DNA from: a virus
Strand: one strand, 5' to 3'
IMG/VR virus record: IMGVR_UViG_3300032893_000187
Location: 1 to 35,896 of that record
DNA: 35,896 nt
Both the position numbers and the translations under genes were made by a program. A model generated the notes under the pieces. The model had not been told where the DNA came from and searched no databases. It saw only the letters and a program-made list of their open reading frames with translations. The stretch's first letter is position 1, and each line of letters begins with the position of its first letter. Positions 1-7,368 of this stretch are shown here, one piece after another.

Positions 1-10
1 GTCGCATAAT

Positions 11-23
11 TGACATTATGTCA
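11..23. promoter_or_regulatory. Perfect inverted repeat, operator-like
   Basis: The bases read TGACAT-T-ATGTCA, a 6+6 bp palindrome around one central base. It lies in the non-coding left end, 3 bases upstream of the ATG (minus strand, positions 7-5) that would start the leftward operon if the window ends are joined. That position suits a repressor or activator half-site pair, but no regulator gene is recognised in the window. The operator role is inferred from symmetry and position only. Confidence 0.35.
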
Positions 24-180
24 AATCGCTGTTGCACCGCCGCATAATCCAACGCCTGCCATAGCTGTGTGCAGTGCAACATCTGCCCCTGGACAGCAGC
101 TTGCGCGGCAAACTCGGGGACCCCCCGACCCCCCGGACGGGGGTCAAAAAAAGCGCTCACCCCCCTCCGAAATTTGGCCC
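24..180. other. Non-coding left-end control region with GC hairpin
   Basis: No convincing gene is seen between the palindrome and the first promoter. Positions 127-145 form a 7 bp GACCCCC/GGGGGTC hairpin with a 5-base loop, followed by seven A residues (146-152). On neither strand does a T-tract follow the stem, so it is not a normal intrinsic terminator. C-runs at 121-134 and 161-165 make the stretch strongly strand-biased. It is probably the divergent control region between the two operons. Confidence 0.4.
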
Positions 181-208
181 TTGCATCCTTGGTACACTTT
201 GCTATGCT
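181..208 (+). promoter_or_regulatory. Sigma70-like promoter, first rightward promoter
   Basis: A -35 TTGCAT (181-186) and a -10 TATGCT (203-208) are separated by 16 bases. The expected transcript start is about 214-215, which coincides with the ATG of the next gene at 215, so the mRNA may be leaderless. A direct repeat CTTGGTACA occurs at 188-196 and 207-215, 19 bp apart (about two helical turns), and could be a regulator-binding pair. The same -35/-10 design, including GCTATGCTTGG, recurs at 4537-4564. Confidence 0.55.
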
Positions 209-214
209 TGGTAC

Positions 215-487
215 ATGAACCGCCGCAGCTTCCTTAGCTCGATCCTTGCCGCCGGGGTTGCGCCGGCGATCGTGCGTGCCGATGCGCTGATGCGGGTGGT
301 GCCGCGCGAGGCGGTGCTGTTGCCGGCCGGGCGTGTGTGGTCGCTTGACTTCGCGATGGAGCCGTTGCGCGAGGGTGTTGTGCCAGCGCCGGATGAAATG
401 GTGGCGATCATGCACCCGAATGCCTGGAAGGATGTCTACTCGTCGATCGTGCTGAATCAGGGATTTTTGGCGCGGGCGCTGAAGTGA
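215..487 (+). CDS. Tat-like leader protein with capsid-like C-terminal tail
   Basis: This 90-residue protein starts with a twin-arginine-type leader: RRSFL at residues 3-7, a short hydrophobic stretch to about residue 20, then RADA as a possible cleavage site. ATG 215 is chosen because it gives this leader and sits directly after the promoter; no Shine-Dalgarno site is visible. Small phage proteins with this RRxFL leader are often annotated as Tat-signal proteins, but their function is not known to me. Residues 70-87 (AWKxxYxSIxLNQGFLxR) closely match residues 441-458 of the major capsid protein encoded at 12373. That may mean a shared partner or a capsid origin for the tail. The stop overlaps the next start. 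Confidence 0.7.
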   Translation: MNRRSFLSSILAAGVAPAIVRADALMRVVPREAVLLPAGRVWSLDFAMEPLREGVVPAPDEMVAIMHPNAWKDVYSSIVLNQGFLARALK

Positions 488-663
488 AGCCGCACATTGT
501 GATTCGCCGATGGGGTGATGACTACGTTGCGCACCTGTACGCCGATCGTCGTGGGGCGTGGCGCAACGCGCTGATCGGGTACAGCGGGCTTCGGCCGACG
601 TTTGGCGCTGCGTTGCGCGATTTGCGGTATGGCTTGATTTCGCGATGGGGCAGGCGCGCGTGA
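484..663 (+). CDS. Small basic hypothetical protein (59 aa)
   Basis: The frame opens with GTG at 484 inside a GTGA overlap with the preceding stop and runs to TGA at 661-663. The product is short, rich in Arg, Trp and Tyr, and starts MKPHIVIRRWGDDYVAHLY. I do not recognise a family. Reality is supported by the coupled start, the lack of any other use of this stretch, and the 19 bp overlap with the next gene, which is typical here. The start is GTG, so translation probably depends on coupling to the upstream gene. Confidence 0.55.
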   Translation: MKPHIVIRRWGDDYVAHLYADRRGAWRNALIGYSGLRPTFGAALRDLRYGLISRWGRRA

Positions 664-824
664 CGCGGCGGCGCGTGGTCGATCTTGGCAATCATGTGTG
701 TCCGCAGGGTCACAAGGGGCAGTTTTACCGGACGGTGAAGGGGTCGCTGCGGTGTCGGGTGTGCCACCGGGCGAATGTGCGCAAGTACCAGAGGAAGGGG
801 GTGGGTGATGGACGAGCAGCGTGA
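645..824 (+). CDS. Zinc-ribbon small protein (59 aa)
   Basis: The ATG at 645 gives a short basic protein with a CPxGH...CRVC arrangement: C19, H23, C37 and C40 are the likely zinc ligands, followed by a basic helix (ANVRKYQRK). The same ribbon forms the C-terminal tail of HNH-type phage nucleases, including the one at 28485-28922 here, so this could be a free-standing DNA-binding module or the remnant of such a nuclease. No HNH core is present. An earlier ATG at 558 would add 29 residues lying over the preceding gene in another frame, and I reject it. It overlaps the next gene by 17 bp. Confidence 0.6.
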   Translation: MGQARVTRRRVVDLGNHVCPQGHKGQFYRTVKGSLRCRVCHRANVRKYQRKGVGDGRAA

Positions 825-2106
825 GTTGAGCGACGCCGAGTGCGATGCGATTGCGCTGGACGAATGGCACGACTGGCACAAGGAATTAGGCCTGCCCCGT
901 GACGATGATTGGCCCATGACCGAATGGGAGCGTCGCATCATCCGCCGCGCCTTCCGCGCCGGGGCCGCTGCGCGAGCGGTGCCGAGGGAGCCGACGGCGG
1001 CAATGATCGAAGCTTGGCATGTCGCTGACGCCAAGCTACAAGGCGCGAGCTTCGCGGAATACGTCCCGGCAATCTGGCGCGCGATGTACGACGCCGCCCA
1101 CGAGCGTGCTGCGGGGGAGGGGAAACAGGATACCCGTGAGAAGGGGTCGCAGTACGGTCAGGGTGTGGCTGTTGGTGGGCTGCGGGAAAACCGACACGAA
1201 GTGCCTCAAGCGCAGCGACCGGACCCCAAACTTGGAGCGAGCGGCGGGGCGGGCGCAATGGAGTCCGCCCCGCAAGCGCTCACGCCCGCGCCGGTTGCGC
1301 AGGAGCCGTCTGTCCCCATTCCGGAGTCTCTACGCGGAATGGTTGCCGCTCTAGCGCAGCCCGAACCCGACGCGCCGGTTGCGCAGGAGCCGCAGGGAGA
1401 ACGAAACACACCGAGAGGGACGAGCGGCGGCAGTCTCGCCGACGTCGAGTCATGGAGCACGGAGGCTGCGGAAGGCGACCGTGCAATAGCGCATCGTGGG
1501 TGCGCCCCGGCTTCCGCGACGGTCCCTATACGCGAGCAGTGCCACGGACAACCGATCGAGGGCGCGGATACCCCACGCGATGCGAGACCCTCGTCGGCCC
1601 GTGGTGAGCCGCCGCCCGAACCCGACGCGCTGGTCGAGCGGTTGCGCGACTACGCGAGCGATTTGCCGGAACCGATACAGCGCGAGTGCGCGGACTACCT
1701 AGACTTGATTGGGCGACAAGATGACGCAATCCGCCGCGTCTGCGATGCCGTCGCTCCCGGTATAAGTATTCACGATGTGCCGAACAAGATTGAGTTGCTG
1801 CAACGCGAGCGCGATACCCTGCAACAGCGCGTGCGGGAGGCCAACGAATACGCCGATTCACAGCAGCGGCAGGCCATCAAACAAATGGAACGTGCCGAGC
1901 GCGCCGAGGCCGAGCTTGCACAGGCGCGAAAGGCGCTGGAAACAATCATGCGCACAACCGCTAAGCCGTTTCCCGACCCAGGCGCGCATTCGCTCGACGC
2001 TTACGCGCGTGCCGTGCATGCCGCATGGTGCGCTATGAGATTCACGGCTATGCGAGCGCTGGACGCCGCCCGCGCGCAGGCAGGCCAGAGCGGGGGCGAG
2101 GGGTGA
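808..2106 (+). CDS. Hypothetical protein with C-terminal coiled coil (432 aa)
   Basis: The start at ATG 808 is preceded by a GAGGAAGG Shine-Dalgarno site. Residues 1-100 form an acidic, Trp-containing head with a phrase PTAAMIEAWHVADAKL that is common in phage early proteins. Residues about 105-270 are low complexity, rich in Pro, Ala, Glu and Gly, with repeated PVAQEP. The C-terminal third, from about residue 280, has heptad-like Glu/Arg/Gln helices (ERDTLQQRVREANEY) typical of a coiled coil. I cannot assign a function. The mosaic of an ordered head, a disordered linker and a coiled coil resembles small-domain shuffling proteins of lambdoid-type phages, but that is only analogy. Confidence 0.7.
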   Translation: MDEQRELSDAECDAIALDEWHDWHKELGLPRDDDWPMTEWERRIIRRAFRAGAAARAVPREPTAAMIEAWHVADAKLQGASFAEYVPAIWRAMYDAAHERAAGEGKQDTREKGSQYGQGVAVGGLRENRHEVPQAQRPDPKLGASGGAGAMESAPQALTPAPVAQEPSVPIPESLRGMVAALAQPEPDAPVAQEPQGERNTPRGTSGGSLADVESWSTEAAEGDRAIAHRGCAPASATVPIREQCHGQPIEGADTPRDARPSSARGEPPPEPDALVERLRDYASDLPEPIQRECADYLDLIGRQDDAIRRVCDAVAPGISIHDVPNKIELLQRERDTLQQRVREANEYADSQQRQAIKQMERAERAEAELAQARKALETIMRTTAKPFPDPGAHSLDAYARAVHAAWCAMRFTAMRALDAARAQAGQSGGEG

Positions 2107-2109
2107 GCG

Positions 2110-2529
2110 GTGCGTAATCTCGAAGATGCCGATGTAGCTCGTTTCCGCGATTGCTCGCGTTGGGTCTTGGAACTATACGGTAATGTTGGCGACGCCGGCA
2201 ATGGCGTATTCCTCGTTCCGTCGCCGATCGACAATGCTGGCATGCGTGTGATTGCGTCAAACGGGTTGGGGTGGGATCACGTCTCCGTGAGCCGGAAGAA
2301 TCGCTGCCCGAATTGGACCGAACTGGAATACGTGAAGCGGCTATTTTTCCTCGACCACGAAACCGCTATGCAATTGCACGTCCCGTCGTCTGACCACTTG
2401 TCGCTGCACGATTACTGTCTACATCTGTGGCGACCCAACGACGGAGTAGAAATTCCGCGACCGCCCGCGTTAATGGTCGCGCCTCCTGGCCGCGCCATCG
2501 TGACCGCCGCAGAGGAAGCCGGGGCGTGA
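2110..2529 (+). CDS. DUF7694-like phage protein (139 aa)
   Basis: A GTG start at 2110 follows GAGGGG with seven bases of spacing. The core (residues about 45-115) has the pattern MRVIASNGLGWDHVSVS, CPNWTEL, then LHDYCLHLWRP and IPRPP, which I recognise as a small phage family (DUF7694-like) usually found near terminase or replication genes. Its biochemical role is unknown. It lies immediately before terL. The stop is one base away from the terL GTG start, so the two are probably co-translated. It is not similar to a known small terminase by my reading. Confidence 0.75.
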   Translation: MRNLEDADVARFRDCSRWVLELYGNVGDAGNGVFLVPSPIDNAGMRVIASNGLGWDHVSVSRKNRCPNWTELEYVKRLFFLDHETAMQLHVPSSDHLSLHDYCLHLWRPNDGVEIPRPPALMVAPPGRAIVTAAEEAGA

Positions 2530-2530
2530 C

Positions 2531-4525
2531 GTGATCGACGCCGCCCTCCTGCGCCAGCTTTCGGAGGATCGCGCGCTTGCGAGCCAGATGCTTTTCCCGC
2601 ATCGGCATCCGCAATCCTCGCCCGAGTACCACATCGAGATCATCGACCTGTGGCGGGCGTCCGATGAGTTCGTCGTCATCGAAGCCTTCCGCGAGGGGGC
2701 GAAGTCAACGCTGTCCGAGGAATTCCTGACCCTGGAAGGCTGCTTCGGCAACTTCCGCTACTGCCTGCTCGTCGGCGAAACCTACAGCAAGGCGTGCCAG
2801 CGGCTTGCGGCGATCGACTACGAGGCGCGCACCAACATCCGGCTGCATCAGACTTTCGGCGGTCCGGTGCTGGCGCGCAAGTCGATCGAGAACAAGGTGT
2901 GGTTCAAAACCGGGGCGATGATCGAGGCGGTCGGTTGGGAGCAGGAGTTGCAATCGTTCAAGCACAACGACGCGCGGCCGGATCGCGCCTACTTGGACGA
3001 CCCGGAGAATCAGGAGCGCGTGCGCGACAAGGATGCGGTCGACGCGAGCATGCGCAAGCTGTACCTTGAATTGATCCCCGCGCTGGATAAGACGAACCGC
3101 AAGGTGCGCCTGACGCAGACGCGGCGCGCCGAAGATTGCATGGTGACGCGGCTCGCATCCTCGCCGGAATGGCTCTATCGCGCCTTCCCGATCTGCGACG
3201 GCGAGCCGGATGACCCGAAAACGAAGGCGATATGGCCCTCGCGCTACCCGATGGGGTGGGTGCGCGCCGAATACCGCCGCTATCGCGACGCCGGCATGTT
3301 GGGCGAATTCAATCAGGCGTACCGCTTGATCGTCATGGACCCGGCGAAAAAGCCGTTCACCGAGGACATGCTGTCAGCCGCCGACCCCTCGTCGTGGTCG
3401 TTCATGCCGAAGGCGGCGATCTTCGACCCGGCGCGGTCGAGCGATCCGCTGAAATCCGACCGCTACGGCAAGATCGTGGCAAGCAAGGTCGGCACGCGAA
3501 TCTACGTCCACGAGTCCGGCGGGTTCCACTGGTCGCCCGATGAATTCGTCGACGACCTGTTCGTGACGCAGGAGAGGCATGACTGCTTCAAGATGGGGAT
3601 CGAGAAGAATTCGCTCGACGATTGGCTGATGTCGCCGATCAGGCACGCGATCTTGAAGCGCGGGGTTCCGCTTCCGATCGTGACCATGCAAGCCCCGCAG
3701 GATCGCAGCAAGGAGGATTTCATCCGGGGCCTGGAACCGTTTGCCAAGGCGCGTGATATTGTCCTCGTAGGGGGTCGCGTTGCGCATCCGCAGCTTGTCG
3801 CCGAGTGGTGCAACTTCCCGCAAGGCCCGCGCGACGTGCTTAACGCACTGGCCTACGTTCTTCGACTTTTTGCGGGGCAACCTGTGTACGAGGATTTCAG
3901 TGGATCAAACGTCCAAGAAGCCCCCGACGTGGGGCGCGGCGACACAGTTCATGTCGCCTGGAATGCATCTTCGTCGGAAGTGGTCGCGGTCGCAGTTGTG
4001 GCACAAAACCGCCGCTACGCGGTTGCTGCCGACTACGCTCGCGCCGGCCCGACGCGCGATGCTGTCGACGCGATACGTTTCGAGCTACGAGCGAAGTTTC
4101 CTACCGCCGCCTTCCAGCACTACGTTCCGACAGACGTGTTCGACCAATGGCAACGGATCGCTTTGGTCCCCGCGCTGCGCTCCTTTGGTGTCGTACCAAT
4201 GCGGGCTTCGCATGTGGCCGTGGCGCGCGGTTCGCTTGCGGCTCCGATGCGGACTGTGGTCAGAAACGCCCGCTGCCTTACCGTCGATCGACGTGCCGCG
4301 AACACTCTCAACGCGCTTGGCGGCGGCTACTCGTACCCGATTGCCAAGGGAGTTCCGCAGCACGAGCCGGAGCCGGGCATCCCCCGGCTGACCGCCGAGG
4401 CGCTCGAAACCCTCGTGCATACCCTGTCGGCGCAAACCGAGGTCGCCGACCTGCCGGCCGGGGCGAACATCGCCTACAGCCCGTCCGGGGCGCGGTATGT
4501 GACGAGCAACCCCTCCCGGCGCTGA
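2531..4525 (+). CDS. terL: Terminase large subunit with extra C-terminal domain
   Basis: This 664-residue protein is the DNA-packaging motor and nuclease. The ATPase shows a Walker-A-like FREGAKST (residues 53-60), Walker B LDDPE (155-159) and a coupling motif QTRR (196-199). The RNase H-like nuclease has D299 (FDPA), E358 (GIEKN) and D435 (GPRDVLNALAY). Most relatives end soon after this point. Here about 200 residues follow. Residues 472-603 repeat the order of nuclease elements, including NTLNALGGGYSY against DVLNALAYV, but with N591 where D435 should be and no clear first acid, so the copy looks catalytically dead. The start is GTG, and no small terminase lies next to it. An RNA-like element and terminator follow. 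Confidence 0.93.
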   Translation: MIDAALLRQLSEDRALASQMLFPHRHPQSSPEYHIEIIDLWRASDEFVVIEAFREGAKSTLSEEFLTLEGCFGNFRYCLLVGETYSKACQRLAAIDYEARTNIRLHQTFGGPVLARKSIENKVWFKTGAMIEAVGWEQELQSFKHNDARPDRAYLDDPENQERVRDKDAVDASMRKLYLELIPALDKTNRKVRLTQTRRAEDCMVTRLASSPEWLYRAFPICDGEPDDPKTKAIWPSRYPMGWVRAEYRRYRDAGMLGEFNQAYRLIVMDPAKKPFTEDMLSAADPSSWSFMPKAAIFDPARSSDPLKSDRYGKIVASKVGTRIYVHESGGFHWSPDEFVDDLFVTQERHDCFKMGIEKNSLDDWLMSPIRHAILKRGVPLPIVTMQAPQDRSKEDFIRGLEPFAKARDIVLVGGRVAHPQLVAEWCNFPQGPRDVLNALAYVLRLFAGQPVYEDFSGSNVQEAPDVGRGDTVHVAWNASSSEVVAVAVVAQNRRYAVAADYARAGPTRDAVDAIRFELRAKFPTAAFQHYVPTDVFDQWQRIALVPALRSFGVVPMRASHVAVARGSLAAPMRTVVRNARCLTVDRRAANTLNALGGGYSYPIAKGVPQHEPEPGIPRLTAEALETLVHTLSAQTEVADLPAGANIAYSPSGARYVTSNPSRR

Positions 4526-4536
4526 CTCGAAACGGG

Positions 4537-4564
4537 TTGCAATCCGCCCCCGGCGTGCTATGCT
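4537..4564 (+). promoter_or_regulatory. Sigma70-like promoter downstream of terL
   Basis: TTGCAA (4537-4542) and TATGCT (4559-4564) are separated by 16 bases, the same geometry and the same GCTATGCTTGG extension as the promoter at 181-208. Transcription would begin near 4571, immediately before a string of hairpins that ends in an intrinsic terminator at 4677-4699. It may drive a short structured RNA, the head-gene operon by read-through, or both. Confidence 0.55.
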
Positions 4565-4570
4565 TGGGAT

Positions 4571-4700
4571 ACCCATTCCGCTGAACAGCGCCCGGCGGAA
4601 ACGCCCCGGCTGCGCGGGCAACGCAGTCGGGACTCGGTAGGTCGCAAGTTCGCTGACCCCTTCCTTGCGACCGGGGAAAGGCCCCTTCGGGGGCTTTTTC
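4571..4700 (+). ncRNA. Candidate structured small RNA or attenuator leader
   Basis: Between terL and the head operon there is no reading frame, but five consecutive hairpins can be drawn: 4579-4590 (CGCT/AGCG), 4594-4605 (GGCG-GAAA-CGCC, a GNRA tetraloop), 4606-4630 (9 bp with one G-U pair), 4640-4672 (GGTCGCAAG/CTTGCGACC, 9 bp perfect with a 15-base loop) and the terminator stem at 4677-4697. A promoter lies just upstream. Together these define a transcript of about 130 nt. It could be a free small RNA, or a leader that attenuates transcription of the structural genes until an antitermination event. I do not recognise a known RNA family. Confidence 0.5.
4677..4699 (+). terminator. Intrinsic terminator before head-gene operon
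   Basis: AAAGGCCCC and GGGGGCTTT pair around a TTC loop, followed by a T-run (4695-4699). The stem and T-tract are those of a strong rho-independent terminator. It lies between the promoter at 4537 and the first head-region gene at 4777, so downstream genes need read-through or another promoter. Confidence 0.75.
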
Positions 4701-4776
4701 CTTTCCGCTTGACACCTTGCGGGGTCCGTCGCATGATTCCCGGCGAATTCCCCTTCTCCTTGCAAGGAGTCGCATC

Positions 4777-4956
4777 ATGGCCGTTTCGCGTGTCCTCGGT
4801 CGCAAGGCCCCGTCGCAGGACGGAACAAAGTTCTTCGAGTGCCAGCAACAGGGCGGTCCGATGGGCAAGCCGTCGAGCGTGCCCGACAAGCCCCGCAGCG
4901 GCCCCATGCGCGAGAAGATCATGGGCAACCCGAAGCTGAACAAGTCGCAAACGTAG
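4777..4956 (+). CDS. Small hypothetical protein (59 aa)
   Basis: ATG 4777 is preceded by AAGGAG with an eight-base spacing, a strong ribosome-binding site. The product is Lys-, Pro- and Gly-rich (GKPSSVPDKPRSGPMREK) with no predicted membrane segment, probably flexible. I recognise no family. It is the first gene after the terminator and the first of three genes leading to the portal, a position often taken by small head-assembly or DNA-binding proteins, but no function can be claimed. Confidence 0.7.
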   Translation: MAVSRVLGRKAPSQDGTKFFECQQQGGPMGKPSSVPDKPRSGPMREKIMGNPKLNKSQT

Positions 4957-4962
4957 GCGATC

Positions 4963-5193
4963 ATGGGGCTTCGTAACCACAGCGGGCGCAGTTCGCCCAA
5001 GCTGTCGCATCCGCCGAAAGTGCAGAAGGCGAGCGGGCCGGCGGCGAAAAAGATTTTCAGCGCCGATCCCAAGCAAGCCGAGAACGACAACATCCCGCGC
5101 AAGATGCGCCCCGCCGCGCACGATGCGAAGCAAACCGCCATCGCAAAGCGCGCCCGCAACACGGTCAAGAAGCTGTCGAATCAGGTAATCTGA
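4963..5193 (+). CDS. Small basic hypothetical protein (76 aa)
   Basis: The protein is strongly basic (many Lys and Arg, e.g. KRARNTVKKLSNQ at the end) and lacks hydrophobic runs. It sits six bases after the preceding stop and one base before the portal start, so it is clearly part of the head operon. Such small basic proteins may bind nucleic acid or the portal, but the sequence shows no defined motif. No family is recognised. Confidence 0.65.
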   Translation: MGLRNHSGRSSPKLSHPPKVQKASGPAAKKIFSADPKQAENDNIPRKMRPAAHDAKQTAIAKRARNTVKKLSNQVI

Positions 5194-5194
5194 T

Positions 5195-7366
5195 GTGGCG
5201 AAGAAAAAGCGTGAGCTTCCAATCGCCGCCGCTACATCGGTAGCCGATCCCGATCGCAATTGGGCAGACGACCCCGATAGCAAGGCGTACAAGGACGCCG
5301 CCGAACTATACGATGTCGTCGAAAAGGCGTTCCAGAACAAAGAAGAACAGGCCGACAAGATCGAGGAATACTGGTCGATCTATAACGCCGAGCCTGACGA
5401 CAACCAAATGTACGCGGGCAACACGCAGGGCTACATTCCTGCCGTCCGCGACGCGATAAACGCGCGCACCAAGCGCTGCCTGCGCCAGCTTTTCCCGAGT
5501 AACGGCAAGCATGTCGACGGCCTGGGGGCCGATGGCAAGATTCCCTATCCGCAGCTTGCGCTCATCGAGCATTACATCCGCAAGACGAACCTGAAAAACA
5601 TCGTCCGCACCGACTTGATCGCGGGCGACGTGACCGGGCAGTGGAATCTGATGCTCGATTGGACGACGAGCGCGCGTTCAGTCACCAATCTCGTGAAGAA
5701 AAACCCGGTCGTCGAGATGATCGACGGCGAGGACGCGACCGAATTGGGATTGAGCGACCCGACCGACGAGTACGACGACACCGAGGATCAGGAAATCGTC
5801 GAAGAAGGCCCCGAAGTCGTCGATTTCGCGACCGAGGACATCGCCGTGATCCCGCCGACATGCACCGATCTGCAAAAGGCGCGTGCGGTCGCGATCCGGT
5901 TGCGCATGTCGCGCGATAAGGTCGAGGAAATGGTCGAGCAGGGCGTGTTCATCCTGCCCGAGAACACCGAATTGAAGCAGTTTTGCGAGCCGGACAAGGG
6001 CCGCGACAAGCGACCCCCGCCGAAACGGCAGGTATCCGGCGTCGGCATCAAGGAACAGGGCACGAACAAGTACGCGCTCATCTATCTCGTCTACACGAAG
6101 CTCGATCTTGGCGGCGACTTCAAGCAAGAGGCGATGGTCTACTACGGCACGCCTCGCGTTCCGTGCGGGATCATCAGGAATCCGCTATGGAGCGGCAAGC
6201 GCCCCATCCTTTCCAAGCCCGTCGATCGCGCGCAGGGCAGTTTCTTCGGCCGCAGCAAGATCGAGCCGGTGAAGTTCCTGCAATGGAACCTGACCGACTT
6301 CTGGAACATGGGGCAGGACTCCGCGCTGTACTCGCTCAACCCGATTTGGGCGGTCGATCCGGTCAGCACGCCGCAGTGGCAGACGCTTGTCATGGGGCTT
6401 GCGGCCGTGTGGCCGGTCGATCCCGCGAAAGTGAAGCCCATCACTCAACCGCAGCTTTGGAAGGACGCGGTTTCCATCTGCAACGAAATGAAGCGGCAGA
6501 TTTGGGAGTCGATGGACGTGAACGAAATGATGATGGGCAAGATGCCGCAGGGGCGGAAGAACAATCAGCTCATGGGGGCCATGTCGCAGGAGCAATCGAC
6601 CAACATCGTCGATCACGCCATGCGGTACGAGGAAGAAATGCTCAACCCCCTGGTCGAGATGCTTTTCGAGTTCGACCAGCAGTTTCGCACCGATGAAATC
6701 GTCATCGAGCAGCGCGGCCCGTTGGGCACGCGCGCCGCATTCTCGCCGATTCCGCCGCAGCAGTGGGGCACGCGCTACACGTTCTCGTGGCAGGGCACGG
6801 AATTCCAGCAGTCGATGCAGCGCCAGCAACAGGCGATCGCCTGGATGAACGTGCTAAAGGGCATCCCGCCGCAGCAGATGAACGGCCGGCGCTTGGATGT
6901 GACGCCGATTCTGGAAGCGGGGACCGAAATGATGTTCGGTCCCGAGCTTGCCCCGCGCATTCTGGTCGACGAGCGCGAGATGTACACCGTCCCGGCCGAT
7001 GTCGAGGACGAAATGATGTGGAACGGATGGGATGTGGAAGTTCACCCGTCCGACAACGACATCGAGCATTTGCGCACGCACATGCGCGCGGCGACGCAAT
7101 CGAGCGACCCGCACGGCTTGTTCAAGAAGCACATGCAAGAGCATGCGCAGGCGATCATCAAGAAGCGGCAGGCCAATCAGCAACCGCAGCTACCGCCGCC
7201 TGGGCAACCGGGCGTTCCCGGCGCTCCGGGTGGGGCAGGGCCGGGGCAGGCCGGCGCTCCGGGTGGGCCGCGACCGGGGGCGATGCCGGGAATGCCGCGC
7301 GGCGGCCAGAATCCGCCGGGGGCGATCCACCCCGACGCGATGGCCGGCATGCCGGGTAGGGGCTAG
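5195..7366 (+). CDS. P22-type portal protein (723 aa)
   Basis: The portal forms the dodecameric ring at the capsid vertex through which DNA enters and leaves. The size, the position after terL and the pattern of an acidic N-terminus (ADDPDSKAYKDAAELYDVV), a long alpha/beta middle (GQWNLMLDW, AVDPVSTPQW) and a helical segment with MGKMPQGRKNNQLMGAMSQEQ fit the P22-like portal group. The C-terminal 60 or so residues (from about 660) are a Gly-Pro-rich, collagen-like tail (GQPGVPGAPGG) that is probably disordered. The start is GTG at 5195, one base after the previous stop. Confidence 0.88.
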   Translation: MAKKKRELPIAAATSVADPDRNWADDPDSKAYKDAAELYDVVEKAFQNKEEQADKIEEYWSIYNAEPDDNQMYAGNTQGYIPAVRDAINARTKRCLRQLFPSNGKHVDGLGADGKIPYPQLALIEHYIRKTNLKNIVRTDLIAGDVTGQWNLMLDWTTSARSVTNLVKKNPVVEMIDGEDATELGLSDPTDEYDDTEDQEIVEEGPEVVDFATEDIAVIPPTCTDLQKARAVAIRLRMSRDKVEEMVEQGVFILPENTELKQFCEPDKGRDKRPPPKRQVSGVGIKEQGTNKYALIYLVYTKLDLGGDFKQEAMVYYGTPRVPCGIIRNPLWSGKRPILSKPVDRAQGSFFGRSKIEPVKFLQWNLTDFWNMGQDSALYSLNPIWAVDPVSTPQWQTLVMGLAAVWPVDPAKVKPITQPQLWKDAVSICNEMKRQIWESMDVNEMMMGKMPQGRKNNQLMGAMSQEQSTNIVDHAMRYEEEMLNPLVEMLFEFDQQFRTDEIVIEQRGPLGTRAAFSPIPPQQWGTRYTFSWQGTEFQQSMQRQQQAIAWMNVLKGIPPQQMNGRRLDVTPILEAGTEMMFGPELAPRILVDEREMYTVPADVEDEMMWNGWDVEVHPSDNDIEHLRTHMRAATQSSDPHGLFKKHMQEHAQAIIKKRQANQQPQLPPPGQPGVPGAPGGAGPGQAGAPGGPRPGAMPGMPRGGQNPPGAIHPDAMAGMPGRG

Positions 7367-7368
7367 GC

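Noticed and set aside
127-152. GC hairpin as terminator
   Set aside because: The stem is followed by an A-run on the plus strand, and on the minus strand the T-run precedes the stem, so neither orientation gives an intrinsic terminator.
558-644. Longer N-terminus for the zinc-ribbon gene
   Set aside because: The extra 29 residues lie over the preceding small gene in another frame and look like shadow sequence; ATG 645 gives the natural start.
775-807. Earlier ATG for the 432-residue protein
   Set aside because: It would begin inside the zinc-ribbon gene without a ribosome-binding site; ATG 808 has a strong one.
4640-4672. tRNA-like element
   Set aside because: The stem-loop lacks the arms, anticodon loop and CCA-side acceptor stem of a tRNA; only the generic GTTCG string is similar.
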